A stretch of 42,306 nucleotides of DNA, taken from positions 1 to 42,306 of the forward strand of contig JANQEY010000197.1 in NCBI GenBank assembly GCA_028278125.1, written 5' to 3'. The DNA is from a bacterium (lineage in GTDB: Bacteria > Electryoneota > Electryoneia > Electryoneales > Electryoneaceae). The notes beneath the pieces were generated by a model. It made no database searches, was not told the DNA's origin, and saw nothing but the letters and a program-made list of their open reading frames with translations. Made by a program: the position numbers and the translations under genes. Positions 8,350-17,258 of this stretch are shown here, in pieces (within the stretch, counting starts at the first letter, position 1; each line of letters opens with the position of its first letter).

Positions 8350-11128
8350 GTTTATCCTCCTCGGAAATATAGATCGGATTGACCCAGTACTCGATTGGTA
8401 CTGCAGTCTTACTTTCTGGATAACTCAAAGCGAGGCCAATGTATGTGCTATCAAGTCCATATGGTTTACCTTTCTTGTCATAACCATATAGTAGGTAAAT
8501 CAGCATCAATCCCCTTGAAGGAGGTCTAACACCTCGTATGGATTTACCTGAAGGTAATGAATTTGGACCAACCCCGCAGATCTGTCTAGCCATCTCGATT
8601 TCTTCTTCGGTAAGATCAATCGTCTCGTCTGCGGGGCTAACGAGCCGTTTGATGGAGACCTTTGATTTAGTAATGGGTAACCATGTTTTCCTCCGATTGC
8701 ATCCAATTCCTAACCCCTCAATTTCAACGGAATGTTCTTTATCATTTGTAGATACAATGACAACGTCCCAGGAGATCAACTCATTCTTTCGGTTCTGTTT
8801 TTCAATGTACTGGGCCCACCTCATGGGATCGGCAATTCTTGTCGCTTCTTCGTTTGTCTTATACGCTGTGAGGAAATTCAGGATGGGGCCAGATGGGACA
8901 CCACTCCATCTGAATCTGGGTTTCTTCTCCATAACAGGATAATCCGGACTCCTACCTATCTCCTCGATCAATCGTTCAAGAGCGTCCTTATTGATATCTG
9001 TCATATGTGGATCGAATACCACCGTTTCAGAAATGTTGCCGGCATAAGACAACTGTATCTTCTGTTTCTTCCTTGATTTCCCTGCAGAGGTTACTACAAG
9101 CCGCCCTGGGTGACTCTTGATCTTCAATCCGAATTTTTCCGGAGTTGCACCAAGTGCAGCCATGTAGTCAATTTCATTCCTTAGCTCAACATTGGCACCA
9201 GCAATGTGGCGGTACCAGAAGAGGAGTTCGCCGGTGGTAAATATCCGGCACAGGTCCGTGTAACCTTCTCGGTATCCAAACCACCTACCCATCTGCATCA
9301 AGGTATCATACATTCGTGATGCTCTGAGATAATAACTTACACTCAAACCTTCAAGAGTCAATCCCCGAGATAACTTATCCCCTCCAATAACTATGAAACT
9401 CGCACCCCGTTCCTCCCACGGAACATCTTCTCCTGCTTTGATTCGATCATTCGCATATGTCAATGAATCATGATAATCAATGGAATCCTTTGCCGTCCCG
9501 TTAATAAGCTTAACCCTGACAACCCTTGTTGCTCTCTGGAGGTGGCTCTTGATGTCTTCCCATGAATGGATTATTGCATCGGTGTAATCTCTTTCAGCCA
9601 TTTCACTGGACGTTGGTGAAAAATCTGCTCTCCAGATTTCTTCAAAATCCTGTAAATCTCTCCCACTCATAATTCGCGCAGCAAGTCGTTGGAGTTGCAT
9701 CTCAACCAATTCATAGATTTGCCTTTGTACATTGGTATATCGTGTTACATGAATCAGCATTGAATTATGGGGATTTCCTTCTGCTCTGATGTTTCTTGAC
9801 GCACATGTCAAAAGAAAGGTTTTAATTGCATATCTTAAAGACTCGGGGAGGTGCGGTACATCGAGATCTTTTTTATGTTTTGGAGGAATCAGGCTGTCCG
9901 AATCATTAATCAATCGGATGATGGGTAGGGGATCCCTCTCTACGATACCGGTATCATCACTTGCATCTAATCCAAATACGTGTTCTGGTCCCATGTAATT
10001 ATTTGGTTGCGGGAGATTAATTATGAAGCTTCTTGGGAACAGGTCTTCCCCATATACAGGATGTTTTTCCTCCATATGAATAAATATATTTGCATAAGGG
10101 GTTGCTGTGTATCCTAAATATGTGCTTTTATCGAACATGTGCAGAATTGCCCTGATATGTCTATTTGTTGCTGTAGGATCCCATTCTGAACAGACTTCTT
10201 GGTTTTCGTCGAGATGGGGTTCCTTAGTGTTGATCGATGCATAGTCGCATTCATCATCTATCAGAATCATTGGTATGTCTTTGATTATACTCCGCCCATT
10301 CCTATCTTTCTGCCCTATTACCGATGGAAGCCATTCAATCAGATTCTTTAAAATGGATACATGTTTCTTGATAATCAAAATAATCGGAGGGCTATCCATC
10401 GCGGGGAAAATTCCCTGCTGGGCTGCAACGGACCTCTTAAAATCTCCTTTCTCTGAGCTATTTGTCAGAGTGAATACGGTACCATGATCCTCGAACATCT
10501 CTCGGACCCCAATTCTCTTTTCTTTTCCGGTCAATTTCTGGATTGTCTCCATCTCATAGCCCATGAATTCTTCAGCCAGACGCATCTGGGTTTGGCTTCT
10601 CAGGCTATTGTGAACTCCTGCAAGGATAATGAATAATTTGTATCCAGCATCGGCTGCTTTGGTGATTAGTCCGGTGTAGTTGGCAGTTTTTCCGGATTGA
10701 ACACTCCCCATGACCATTCCTCGACGATCCCATCTTCCAGGTCGTTGAGGATCTTCAATTTTCGATAAGATTTCATTTGTCAATCTATCAATTCCCTCGA
10801 CTACCCTCGGTGACCATCCCTTCCGCACAATTAGGTAGTCGCTATAATGATCCCAGAAATGCCATTCGAAGTCTCGATTAATTCCTTTATCGGTTGAAGG
10901 ATTGAACCATTCTTCATGACCTGTATTATCATCCAGTGATGTAGCATCTCCCATGACGACCTGATGTATGGACTCTATCTTCCTGAATAACCAATCCTCA
11001 TCGAGATCTTCACGCTGGTATCCTCGGGACATCATCTTGATGAATTTGAAAATATTTTCTGGACTGATATCCTTGTCAGAAAACCATGCATGTGACATTT
11101 TAATTATTTCATTATGATCTTTATCCAT
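8333..11128 (-). CDS. Z1-domain superfamily II helicase-like ATPase
   Basis: About 931 residues. Helicase motifs in order: Walker A 'GSVQSGKTAN' (about 141-150), Walker B 'ILIDDECDYAS', 'YLGYTATPYANIF' (motif III-like), 'IVIGGDKLSRGLTLEGL' (motif V-like) and 'QMGRWFGYR' with the motif VI arginine. The TATPYAN and GGDKLSRGLTLEGL patterns are hallmarks of the Z1 family (PF10593). I start it at ATG 11128, overlapping the GHKL stop codon (AATGGATAA) with GGGGAT upstream; the longer reading from 11197 would overlap the GHKL gene by 77 bp and looks less likely. Expected role: the ATP-driven motor of the restriction complex, working with the GHKL ATPase and the DUF4420 nuclease. Confidence 0.88.
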   Translation of the reverse strand: MDKDHNEIIKMSHAWFSDKDISPENIFKFIKMMSRGYQREDLDEDWLFRKIESIHQVVMGDATSLDDNTGHEEWFNPSTDKGINRDFEWHFWDHYSDYLIVRKGWSPRVVEGIDRLTNEILSKIEDPQRPGRWDRRGMVMGSVQSGKTANYTGLITKAADAGYKLFIILAGVHNSLRSQTQMRLAEEFMGYEMETIQKLTGKEKRIGVREMFEDHGTVFTLTNSSEKGDFKRSVAAQQGIFPAMDSPPIILIIKKHVSILKNLIEWLPSVIGQKDRNGRSIIKDIPMILIDDECDYASINTKEPHLDENQEVCSEWDPTATNRHIRAILHMFDKSTYLGYTATPYANIFIHMEEKHPVYGEDLFPRSFIINLPQPNNYMGPEHVFGLDASDDTGIVERDPLPIIRLINDSDSLIPPKHKKDLDVPHLPESLRYAIKTFLLTCASRNIRAEGNPHNSMLIHVTRYTNVQRQIYELVEMQLQRLAARIMSGRDLQDFEEIWRADFSPTSSEMAERDYTDAIIHSWEDIKSHLQRATRVVRVKLINGTAKDSIDYHDSLTYANDRIKAGEDVPWEERGASFIVIGGDKLSRGLTLEGLSVSYYLRASRMYDTLMQMGRWFGYREGYTDLCRIFTTGELLFWYRHIAGANVELRNEIDYMAALGATPEKFGLKIKSHPGRLVVTSAGKSRKKQKIQLSYAGNISETVVFDPHMTDINKDALERLIEEIGRSPDYPVMEKKPRFRWSGVPSGPILNFLTAYKTNEEATRIADPMRWAQYIEKQNRKNELISWDVVIVSTNDKEHSVEIEGLGIGCNRRKTWLPITKSKVSIKRLVSPADETIDLTEEEIEMARQICGVGPNSLPSGKSIRGVRPPSRGLMLIYLLYGYDKKGKPYGLDSTYIGLALSYPESKTAVPIEYWVNPIYISEEDKHGRDE

Positions 11129-12623
11129 TGTTATCCCCTGCTTCAATAAACTTTTCCAGAACCGCTCGGTAGACTGGGTGTACATTGAATGGCTCAAGGC
11201 TTGTTATGATATCAATTGCTACACGGGTTTCCTTCCCTTGAGATAAAAGGTCTAAGTACATCTCCTTGCACAGATTGATCAACGGAGCTGGTGGAGTCAC
11301 AAGATCTTCCGGCAGATCCACATGACAGTCCTCGGATTCAAAATTATCCATGATGATCAATCGATGGGGAACCGTCGATTCTATTGAATGGAATAATTTA
11401 TTGATCCATGAATTCGGTAGTTCAAATTCTTCGAGAATTGTCTTGATAACCTTGTTATCTTTGTTGATTTTATATATGATTTTATCTCCTCTTCGTTGTT
11501 TTACCCAGATATCTGCTGTATTCTTTTTGCGCTTTATCTTTGAAGTTCCGGTCCTTGCTCTGTAGATCGCCTGTGCTTCATTTCTTGTTGCTTTAGCAAC
11601 CTTCAGCAATTCACCTCTGATTCTGTCTGGAGGTATTGCAGAGGCTTTTCTAACATCGATTCTCCAATCCGAATCCATGTCATTTGTGATATCAACCATG
11701 ATTCGCCCTAGTTTGTAATGCTCCTCTGGTTTCAATGGAAAGTCCAGGTATCCGCCTGGAACAATCATTCTCTTGTTCCTGTACAGGTAGAAACCCTGCT
11801 GAGCATTCCAGCCGTTTGGACCAGCTCCGATTCTCGTCTCGTGTTCCTTTCTATGAGATATATGTGGTAATATGTATGGGATGATGGTCACAGTTCCATC
11901 CTCATACTTCTCGGAGGTAAGAATCCGAGTGTATGTATTGCTGCTCAGATAGGGATCCCATGGTTTAGCTACTGCGGTACCGATGGATATTTTCAATCCG
12001 ACGGGTGGGGATAGATACCTATGAAAAATCATTTCTAGGTATCTCTTCACAGCCAGAAACTTGCTATTGAATTCATCCGCACCTGTGTCCTTATCTCTAT
12101 CTATTCTATCCAGAACACGATCAAGGTTTTGCCAGAGGACTATGGTTCCATGTTCTACTTCATTGATTTGACTTAACTTATCCATTGATCTACTTGGTGC
12201 GGTTTTGAATATCTCCCATTCCTTTGTGGATTCAACATGATCAAGATTCCAGCATCGCGTAGAAATTTCCCCGTTGGATGTTTTCGTATGCACTGTAAGT
12301 AATTTACATTGAGAAAAAGAAGCTGTTTTCATGCCTAGCCCGAACCTTCCTAGATCACTTGGATCTCTCTCATAATTCGGGTTCTGACTTCCCAGTCGCA
12401 TGGCTTCCTTCAGCTCGTCCTCGGTCATCCCCATACCATCATCAGCAATCAGAATCCACGAATTCTTCCCTTCCCAATGGTAATCTATCCAGATGTTCTT
12501 CGATTGAGCATAGATACTATTGTCGATGAGGTCCGCTATAGCCATGGATAAATCATATCCAATGGCTCTCATCGAAGCAATGAGGGCATCAGCCCTCGGT
12601 GGAAGCTCCTCAAGGTCGCTCAA
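11121..12623 (-). CDS. GHKL (MORC/Hsp90-like) ATPase
   Basis: 500 residues. The Bergerat ATP fold is complete: N-box 'AIADLIDNSIYA' with Asn35, G1 'ADDGMGM' (about 61-66) and G2 'LGRFGLGMKTAS' (G92-x-x-G95-x-G97). The continuation ('CKLLTVHTKT', 'GTIVLWQNLDRV', 'WRIDVRKASAIPP') resembles the second S5-like domain of MORC/MutL-like bacterial ATPases. These act as ATP-gated DNA clamps in restriction operons that also encode Z1 and DUF4420 proteins. Translation starts at TTG 12623, immediately after the stop codon of the methyltransferase fusion, with GGGGGGAG upstream, and it overlaps the Z1 start by 8 bp. Confidence 0.88.
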   Translation of the reverse strand: MSDLEELPPRADALIASMRAIGYDLSMAIADLIDNSIYAQSKNIWIDYHWEGKNSWILIADDGMGMTEDELKEAMRLGSQNPNYERDPSDLGRFGLGMKTASFSQCKLLTVHTKTSNGEISTRCWNLDHVESTKEWEIFKTAPSRSMDKLSQINEVEHGTIVLWQNLDRVLDRIDRDKDTGADEFNSKFLAVKRYLEMIFHRYLSPPVGLKISIGTAVAKPWDPYLSSNTYTRILTSEKYEDGTVTIIPYILPHISHRKEHETRIGAGPNGWNAQQGFYLYRNKRMIVPGGYLDFPLKPEEHYKLGRIMVDITNDMDSDWRIDVRKASAIPPDRIRGELLKVAKATRNEAQAIYRARTGTSKIKRKKNTADIWVKQRRGDKIIYKINKDNKVIKTILEEFELPNSWINKLFHSIESTVPHRLIIMDNFESEDCHVDLPEDLVTPPAPLINLCKEMYLDLLSQGKETRVAIDIITSLEPFNVHPVYRAVLEKFIEAGDNNG

Positions 12624-14447
12624 TCAGGCTCCCCCCATCTTCCTTCGTTTTTTATTCCTGTTTAATTCAATAAATATTGCATTGGCAATGACCTCTGCCA
12701 GCAATGGTGGTACGGCATTTCCGATTTGTTCAAATTGGATGCCGAAGCTACCGAGGAACCTGTAGGAATCAGGAAATGATTGGATTCTTGCAGCCTCCCT
12801 TGGGGTGATACCCCGGTTATCAAGTGGATGGATGAAGGAATTGGCATCTCTTCTCAGGTGGGCAACAATTGTTGGAGATTGCCCATCGGATCGGATCTTA
12901 AAATATTTCGTTGGAAAATTACTAGTAGAATATCTCATGAGATCTGGTCTTTTCCTGTGAAGATCTATGGCATTATCCCCTTCTTGCATTACCGAGTACG
13001 CTTCGAGATCTCTGGGATTATGGGGCCGTGCGATATGATTGAATATGACTGATTGATTACTGCTTAATCTTTTTGCATACTCAGATCTCCTACCTCTCGA
13101 TCCAGTTGATTGAACATCTGTGCCTTGACCGGGTTCTAACCGTGGAAGTCCAGAAACACCCTGGGAAAAAGTTACCGGATCATGATCACCCTCCTGTTCA
13201 ATAAAATCCCAAATTCTATTGACTGACTTCTCGGCTGCATCAGGCGAGTCACGGAGAATTTTGCGAGCAATGAAGAACAAACGTATTCGATTCTGGGGAA
13301 TACCATATCTCTTTGCGTTGATAAGATCTGATCTTACCCTGTATCCCATGTTCGATAAGCCCTCTTCAACCCGATCCACATACGCCCTGTTGATGTGACT
13401 GGCCATTCCAGGAACATTTTCAATTACAACATACTGAGGTTTGATAACTCCAACGAACCTAAGAACCTCTTTGTATAATTCCTTCCTGCCCCTTTCTCCA
13501 TGGTTATTCTTCTTGACCTTGGAGAATTCCTGGCATGGTGGTCCTGCGACAAGAACCTTGATTCCCATGTTCAGAAATCTCTTGGGATTCAGATTCTCGA
13601 TCTTTTCATTGATTACCCTGTCAGGTGGCAGTTCAGGTCGGTTAAACAGAAACGTTGAGGCAGCATGGCGATCCCCTTCAATTCCGGCCAGAAGCTCAAA
13701 ACCCCCTCTTTCAAATCCCAGACTCATACCGCCCGGTCCCGCGAATAGGTCCATCACTTTTGGTCCATCCGAGACGATCTCCCTACGGTTGAATTCGCAG
13801 AAACCGCTGATAATACATTTATTACATTTCGGATTGATAGATTTACAGATTTCACGTCCATGACTGACCATGTTCACGTGCAATGAATATCGAAAGCGTT
13901 CTGGGAAATAATCCTCTAGAACCAATTGAGCCTGTTTATGATCCAAACTCCTGTCGATTAGCCCCATTCGTTTACATATTCTGATGACGTGGGTATCTGC
14001 AGGAAATACCTTCCTTCCAAGGGAATACAACATAACACACAATGCTGTCTTTCTACCGACTCCCTTTAAGGATAATAAATAATCAATAACTCTCGGATTG
14101 TTCCAGCGATATAGCCGGTCAAGTGAGTAACTATCAAATCTTTGATTGATCATAATAAGGTTTTCTTGGATTTCTTCTACACGCTTAGGACCGAGGCCCG
14201 CTCCCTTGATTATTTTTAAAATCGATTTAGGTTTCGCAAGGGAAACCTTGTCCCAAGTTGGATATTGCCTCTTCAAATTGTTATAGGCTTTTTCATATCC
14301 CTTACCTCTTGTACGTCGCGAAAGGAGTATGAAGATCAATTCATCTAGTGGATCCTCCTTGTTGTTGTGATCGGGGGTTCCATGGAGGAATGCAAGTGTG
14401 TCATCGAGGACATCGATGTAGTCCTTTATGAAATCCTTCAAGTCCAT
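12624..14447 (-). CDS. Endonuclease III-like glycosylase fused to C5 cytosine methyltransferase
   Basis: 607 residues, two complete enzymes in one frame. Residues about 1-217 are an HhH-GPD glycosylase: 'LKGVGRKTA' with the EndoIII-type lyase Lys133, 'ADTHVIR' with catalytic Asp151, and an iron-sulfur loop with Cys201, 208, 211 and 217 (C-x6-C-x2-C-x5-C). Residues about 231-607 are an m5C methyltransferase: motif I 'DLFAGPGGMSLGFE', motif IV 'GPPCQEFS' with Cys305, motif VI 'ENVPGM', motif VIII 'QNRIRLFFIA', motif IX 'REAARIQSFP' and motif X 'QIGNAVPPLLAEVIA'. Deaminated m5C gives T:G mismatches, so a built-in glycosylase may repair the methylase's own mutagenic by-product, as Vsr or Mig do as separate proteins (inference). 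First gene of the defence operon; ATG follows a purine-rich leader. Confidence 0.92.
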   Translation of the reverse strand: MDLKDFIKDYIDVLDDTLAFLHGTPDHNNKEDPLDELIFILLSRRTRGKGYEKAYNNLKRQYPTWDKVSLAKPKSILKIIKGAGLGPKRVEEIQENLIMINQRFDSYSLDRLYRWNNPRVIDYLLSLKGVGRKTALCVMLYSLGRKVFPADTHVIRICKRMGLIDRSLDHKQAQLVLEDYFPERFRYSLHVNMVSHGREICKSINPKCNKCIISGFCEFNRREIVSDGPKVMDLFAGPGGMSLGFERGGFELLAGIEGDRHAASTFLFNRPELPPDRVINEKIENLNPKRFLNMGIKVLVAGPPCQEFSKVKKNNHGERGRKELYKEVLRFVGVIKPQYVVIENVPGMASHINRAYVDRVEEGLSNMGYRVRSDLINAKRYGIPQNRIRLFFIARKILRDSPDAAEKSVNRIWDFIEQEGDHDPVTFSQGVSGLPRLEPGQGTDVQSTGSRGRRSEYAKRLSSNQSVIFNHIARPHNPRDLEAYSVMQEGDNAIDLHRKRPDLMRYSTSNFPTKYFKIRSDGQSPTIVAHLRRDANSFIHPLDNRGITPREAARIQSFPDSYRFLGSFGIQFEQIGNAVPPLLAEVIANAIFIELNRNKKRRKMGGA

Positions 14448-14564
14448 TGGTGCTTAACCTCCCCCACATACGAGGTATTACGGTTACCTCATAAAACCGG
14501 TTCTTAATAATCCCTTCGGGATTAATCAATTTCAAATTGTAGATGGAGAAAAAAATGGTCAGAA

Positions 14565-14578
14565 GTCTTTTATAGTGA
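14565..14578. promoter_or_regulatory. TATA-like element between divergent operons
   Basis: The sequence TCTTTTATAGTGAC reads as a TATA-like box towards the right (TTTTATAG, ahead of the folded leader and the 45-residue protein) and as CTATAAAAGA towards the left (about 120 bases before the methylase fusion). Spacer 14448-14580 holds no other clear signal. Assignment to either direction is by position only. Confidence 0.35.
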
Positions 14579-14599
14579 CTTCCAAATGAAACAACGGAT

Positions 14600-14750
14600 A
14601 CTTCACCCAACGGAACATCACGGCTTCCGTGTCATGGTCTGTTCCGGCGAACATCGGTTCGCGGTGCTGGTATCCACACAGGTGGCGACCATGCCGAAAA
14701 GAGTAAGGAAGAAAAATAACTCCAATACCCCTCCTAGAGGTATTGAGTTT
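14600..14750 (+). ncRNA. Possible structured leader or small RNA
   Basis: Several perfect hairpins stand in a row: CACGG/CCGTG (14619-14631, loop CTT); an outer stem CATGGTC/GACCATG (14633-14639 with 14687-14693) enclosing GCGAAC/GTTCGC (14647-14662, loop ATCG); and CAATACC/GGTATTG (14723-14745) followed by AGTTTT, which looks like a terminator or attenuator. A TATA-like box lies about 25-30 bases before 14600. An open frame crosses the region but has no ribosome site and overlaps the well-initiated gene at 14810 out of frame. Identity unknown; a C/D or H/ACA guide RNA was not recognisable. Confidence 0.35.
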
Positions 14751-14809
14751 TACGAATATTCACATCGTATTGGTCACCGACCTAGTATTCAAAGGGAGGT
14801 GATTTGCCA

Positions 14810-14947
14810 ATGGCTAAGAAGAAGAATATGTCTTTCGAGGATGCAGCCCGCATTCAGGCTCATGCGGATAAGACTGAGACCAATCAGTCCTTCAAGGCAC
14901 GCGCACAGGTAGCAGCTGCAAAAAAACTCGAAGAAGTGAGACATTGA
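14810..14947 (+). CDS. 45-residue protein resembling small seed-maturation/SMP-type proteins
   Basis: A strong GGGAGGTGAT ends seven bases before the ATG. The product begins MAKKKNMSFEDAARI and continues 'QAHADKTETNQSFKARAQ', ending in a Lys/Glu-rich helix. The 'AARIQ...FKARAQ' pattern resembles the SMP (seed maturation protein) type of small hydrophilic proteins found in bacteria, fungi and plants, often stress related (recognition by eye). It is too short to be listed by many gene callers. It lies 55 bp before the SDR gene and is separated from it by a hairpin at 14956-14979. Because a radical SAM enzyme follows, a role as a modified-peptide precursor is conceivable, but there are no Cys residues or leader/core features to support it. 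Confidence 0.65.
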   Translation: MAKKKNMSFEDAARIQAHADKTETNQSFKARAQVAAAKKLEEVRH

Positions 14948-14955
14948 GCGTTAAA

Positions 14956-14992
14956 GGGTTCTGGTTTCGGCCAGGACCCGATTTATTTAATG
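14956..14992 (+). terminator. Hairpin terminator or attenuator before the sugar cluster
   Basis: GGGTTCTGG (14956-14964) pairs with CCAGGACCC (14971-14979) with one G-T pair and a 6-nt loop, followed by the T-rich GATTTATTTAAT. It lies right after the 45-residue gene and before the GGAGGAAAT site of the SDR gene, so it may end one transcript or attenuate read-through. Confidence 0.5.
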
Positions 14993-15002
14993 GAGGAAAT
15001 CC

Positions 15003-15956
15003 ATGAAATTGTTGATAACAGGAGGTGCAGGTTTCATTGGCTCATCATTGATCGAGCCGATGGTAAAGGATAACCAGTTAACGGTAGTAGACATAAGAGA
15101 GAAACCGAACCATAGGGGTCGAGTGTTTGACAACGTTTCATACCGATGTGGTGACATTTGTGATAACAGGTTCATGAAGAACGTAATGGACAATGGAGGG
15201 ATTGATGGGATTATCCATCTGGCTGCAGTATCCAGGGTGATTACTGCCGAAATGGATCGGAAGAGGTGCGTCGTAGTGAATTCGGAGGGCACAAGATGGT
15301 TGATGAATGCATGTGCATCTCTAGACACTCCACCTTGGGTGATATACGGGAGTAGCCGGGAGGTGTATGGGGAACCCTCGGTTATACCTGTGAGTGAGGA
15401 ACACCCCGTCAATCCAAAGAACGCCTATGGTTCATCGAAGAAAGCTGCCGAGACTATCGTGACAGAATACTCGACCCAAAAAGATGTTCCTGCTTTGATA
15501 TTCAGATTTTCAAATGTATTCGGGTCGGTTCACGACTATCCGACACGTGTGATTCCTGCTTTCATCCGGGCGGCAATCACGAACAAACGACTTCGACTCG
15601 ATGGAAAGGACCATTGCTTTGATTTCACTCACATCAGTGATGTTGCCCGGATCATATGCAAAGCTGCAGAATATCTACAGGGTGGGAAAATCGAGGGGGC
15701 TGAGGTTGTGAATCTGTTGCCCGGGCAAGGGACTACACTCATGGACCTTGTGCATCACCTTGGTGATATCTCCGGGAAGGAACTGGGTTATTACACCTCA
15801 GCACCTCGTACCTATGATGTTGAACGATTCATCGGTTGCCCTAAGAAGCTGGAATCCCTCCTCGGGGAGCGGTGCCATATACCAGTCAAGGATGGCTTGA
15901 AGATGTACTACAGGGAATTCGAAAGATTTCTCACAAATGAGGGGGAAGTAGCATGA
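15003..15956 (+). CDS. NAD-dependent nucleotide-sugar epimerase/dehydratase (extended SDR)
   Basis: 317 residues. The Rossmann nucleotide site is 'TGGAGFIGSSL' at residues 7-17, followed by 'VVDIRE', 'GDICD' and 'IIHLAAVSRV'. The SDR active site is in 'VIYGSSREVYG' and 'NAYGSSKKAAE', the latter with the YxxxK catalytic pair. The family (WcaG/GalE-like) epimerises or dehydrates UDP-, GDP- or dTDP-sugars; the exact sugar cannot be told. The start has GGAGG at good spacing. It heads a plus-strand operon and overlaps the next gene by the ATGA arrangement, so it probably supplies the donor sugar for the glycosyltransferase that follows. Confidence 0.88.
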   Translation: MKLLITGGAGFIGSSLIEPMVKDNQLTVVDIREKPNHRGRVFDNVSYRCGDICDNRFMKNVMDNGGIDGIIHLAAVSRVITAEMDRKRCVVVNSEGTRWLMNACASLDTPPWVIYGSSREVYGEPSVIPVSEEHPVNPKNAYGSSKKAAETIVTEYSTQKDVPALIFRFSNVFGSVHDYPTRVIPAFIRAAITNKRLRLDGKDHCFDFTHISDVARIICKAAEYLQGGKIEGAEVVNLLPGQGTTLMDLVHHLGDISGKELGYYTSAPRTYDVERFIGCPKKLESLLGERCHIPVKDGLKMYYREFERFLTNEGEVA

Positions 15957-17245
15957 AAATTCTTGAGGTAATACACGGATATCCACCTAGGTATAATGCT
16001 GGATCCGAGGTTTACACTCAGACGATTGCCAGGGGTTTGTCTAAGGCGGGGCATGACATTTCGGTTTTCACCCGTGAGGAGGATCCGTACCAACTAGACT
16101 TCGAGATTGCGGAGGAAAGCGATGCCATAGATAAGGCCATCAAATTGTACGTCGTGAACCATTCACGTTCGAAGGATCGGTTCAGGCATGAAGGGATGGA
16201 CAGGGCATTTGCCGGTGTCCTGAGAGAGGTTGATCCTGACGTCGTCCATATCGGACATCTCAGCCATCTTACCACGGGAATTCCCGAGATATCGAGAAAC
16301 CACGGGTCGAAGGTCGCTTTCACATTCCACGATTTCTGGCTCGCATGCCCGAGGGGACAGTTCACGCAGACCGGTCTGGGCGAGGAGGAGATCTGGAGAT
16401 CCTGCTCTGGGCAGAATGATGAGAAGTGTGCGAGATACTGCTATTCAAACCGTTGGACAGGGACCAGCATGAACAATGAGAAAGATATGGCTTTCTGGTC
16501 CTCATGGGTAGACACGAGGATGAAGGAGATCGGACGACAGATCGGTACTATCGATTTGTTTCTGTCCCCGGCAAACTCCCTGCGGAAGCGAATGATAGAG
16601 GAGCTCGACTTACCTCCTGAAAAGGTCATTTATGAGCCCTATGGATTCGACCTGACAAGATTATCCGGAAGAGTACGTCAACCTGAAGATGATTTCGTGT
16701 TCGGCTACATCGGTCGGATAGTCCCTGCAAAGGGAATTGACCATCTCATCCGAGCGTTCGGGATGGTAGAAGGAGAATCGAGATTGCGAATATGGGGAAG
16801 GCCAACATTCCCAGATGGCCAGGCACTGACCAGGATTGCTGAGAGTCTACCGGACACGAAGCAGGAGAGAATCGAATGGATGCCCGAATACAGGAACGAG
16901 GATATCGTCACCGAGGTCTTCAACCACGTTGATGTCATCATGGTTCCGTCTATCTGGGACGAGAATTCTCCCCTGGTTATCCAGGAAGCACAGCAAGCAA
17001 GAGTCCCTGTTATCACATCATCGCATGGTGGAATGGGCGAGCTTGTCAGGCATGGTGTGAATGGGTTGACTTATCGTCATCGCGATGTCGATGAGCTTGC
17101 GGACAGGATGAATTACGCGGTAAAGGAGCAAGGGAAGATGGTGAAGTTGGGTAAGCGCGGATTTCTGTCAAGCGATAATGGGGATATCCATTGTATCAAC
17201 AACCACGTGGAACGCCTTATGGAGTTATTTAAGGAGTTGTTGTAG
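15953..17245 (+). CDS. GT4-type glycosyltransferase
   Basis: 430 residues with the two Rossmann halves of a GT-B enzyme. The acceptor half opens with 'ILEVIHGYPPRYNAGSEVY' and contains 'DVVHIGHL' and 'FTFHDFWLACP'. The donor half has 'FVFGYIGRIVPAKGIDHLI' and the retaining-GT4 Glu region 'ENSPLVIQEAQQARVPV', then 'GGMGELVRHGVNGL'. The Cys-rich insert 'CSGQNDEKCARYC' around residues 150-165 resembles an insertion common in archaeal and bacterial surface-glycan GT4 enzymes. No membrane segment is visible. Its start overlaps the SDR stop codon (ATGA), so the two are translationally coupled and likely act on the same glycan. Confidence 0.88.
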   Translation: MKILEVIHGYPPRYNAGSEVYTQTIARGLSKAGHDISVFTREEDPYQLDFEIAEESDAIDKAIKLYVVNHSRSKDRFRHEGMDRAFAGVLREVDPDVVHIGHLSHLTTGIPEISRNHGSKVAFTFHDFWLACPRGQFTQTGLGEEEIWRSCSGQNDEKCARYCYSNRWTGTSMNNEKDMAFWSSWVDTRMKEIGRQIGTIDLFLSPANSLRKRMIEELDLPPEKVIYEPYGFDLTRLSGRVRQPEDDFVFGYIGRIVPAKGIDHLIRAFGMVEGESRLRIWGRPTFPDGQALTRIAESLPDTKQERIEWMPEYRNEDIVTEVFNHVDVIMVPSIWDENSPLVIQEAQQARVPVITSSHGGMGELVRHGVNGLTYRHRDVDELADRMNYAVKEQGKMVKLGKRGFLSSDNGDIHCINNHVERLMELFKELL

Positions 17246-17258
17246 GTAAGCTGATAGA

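Noticed and set aside
12624..14447. Two separate genes mis-joined by a missed stop codon
   Set aside because: The frame continues through a short natural linker after the fourth cluster Cys to motif I, with no internal start site or ribosome site between the domains.
14586..14912. Open frame of 108 residues through the hairpin region
   Set aside because: It has no ribosome site, has low-complexity Arg-rich content late in the frame, and overlaps the well-initiated 45-residue gene out of frame.
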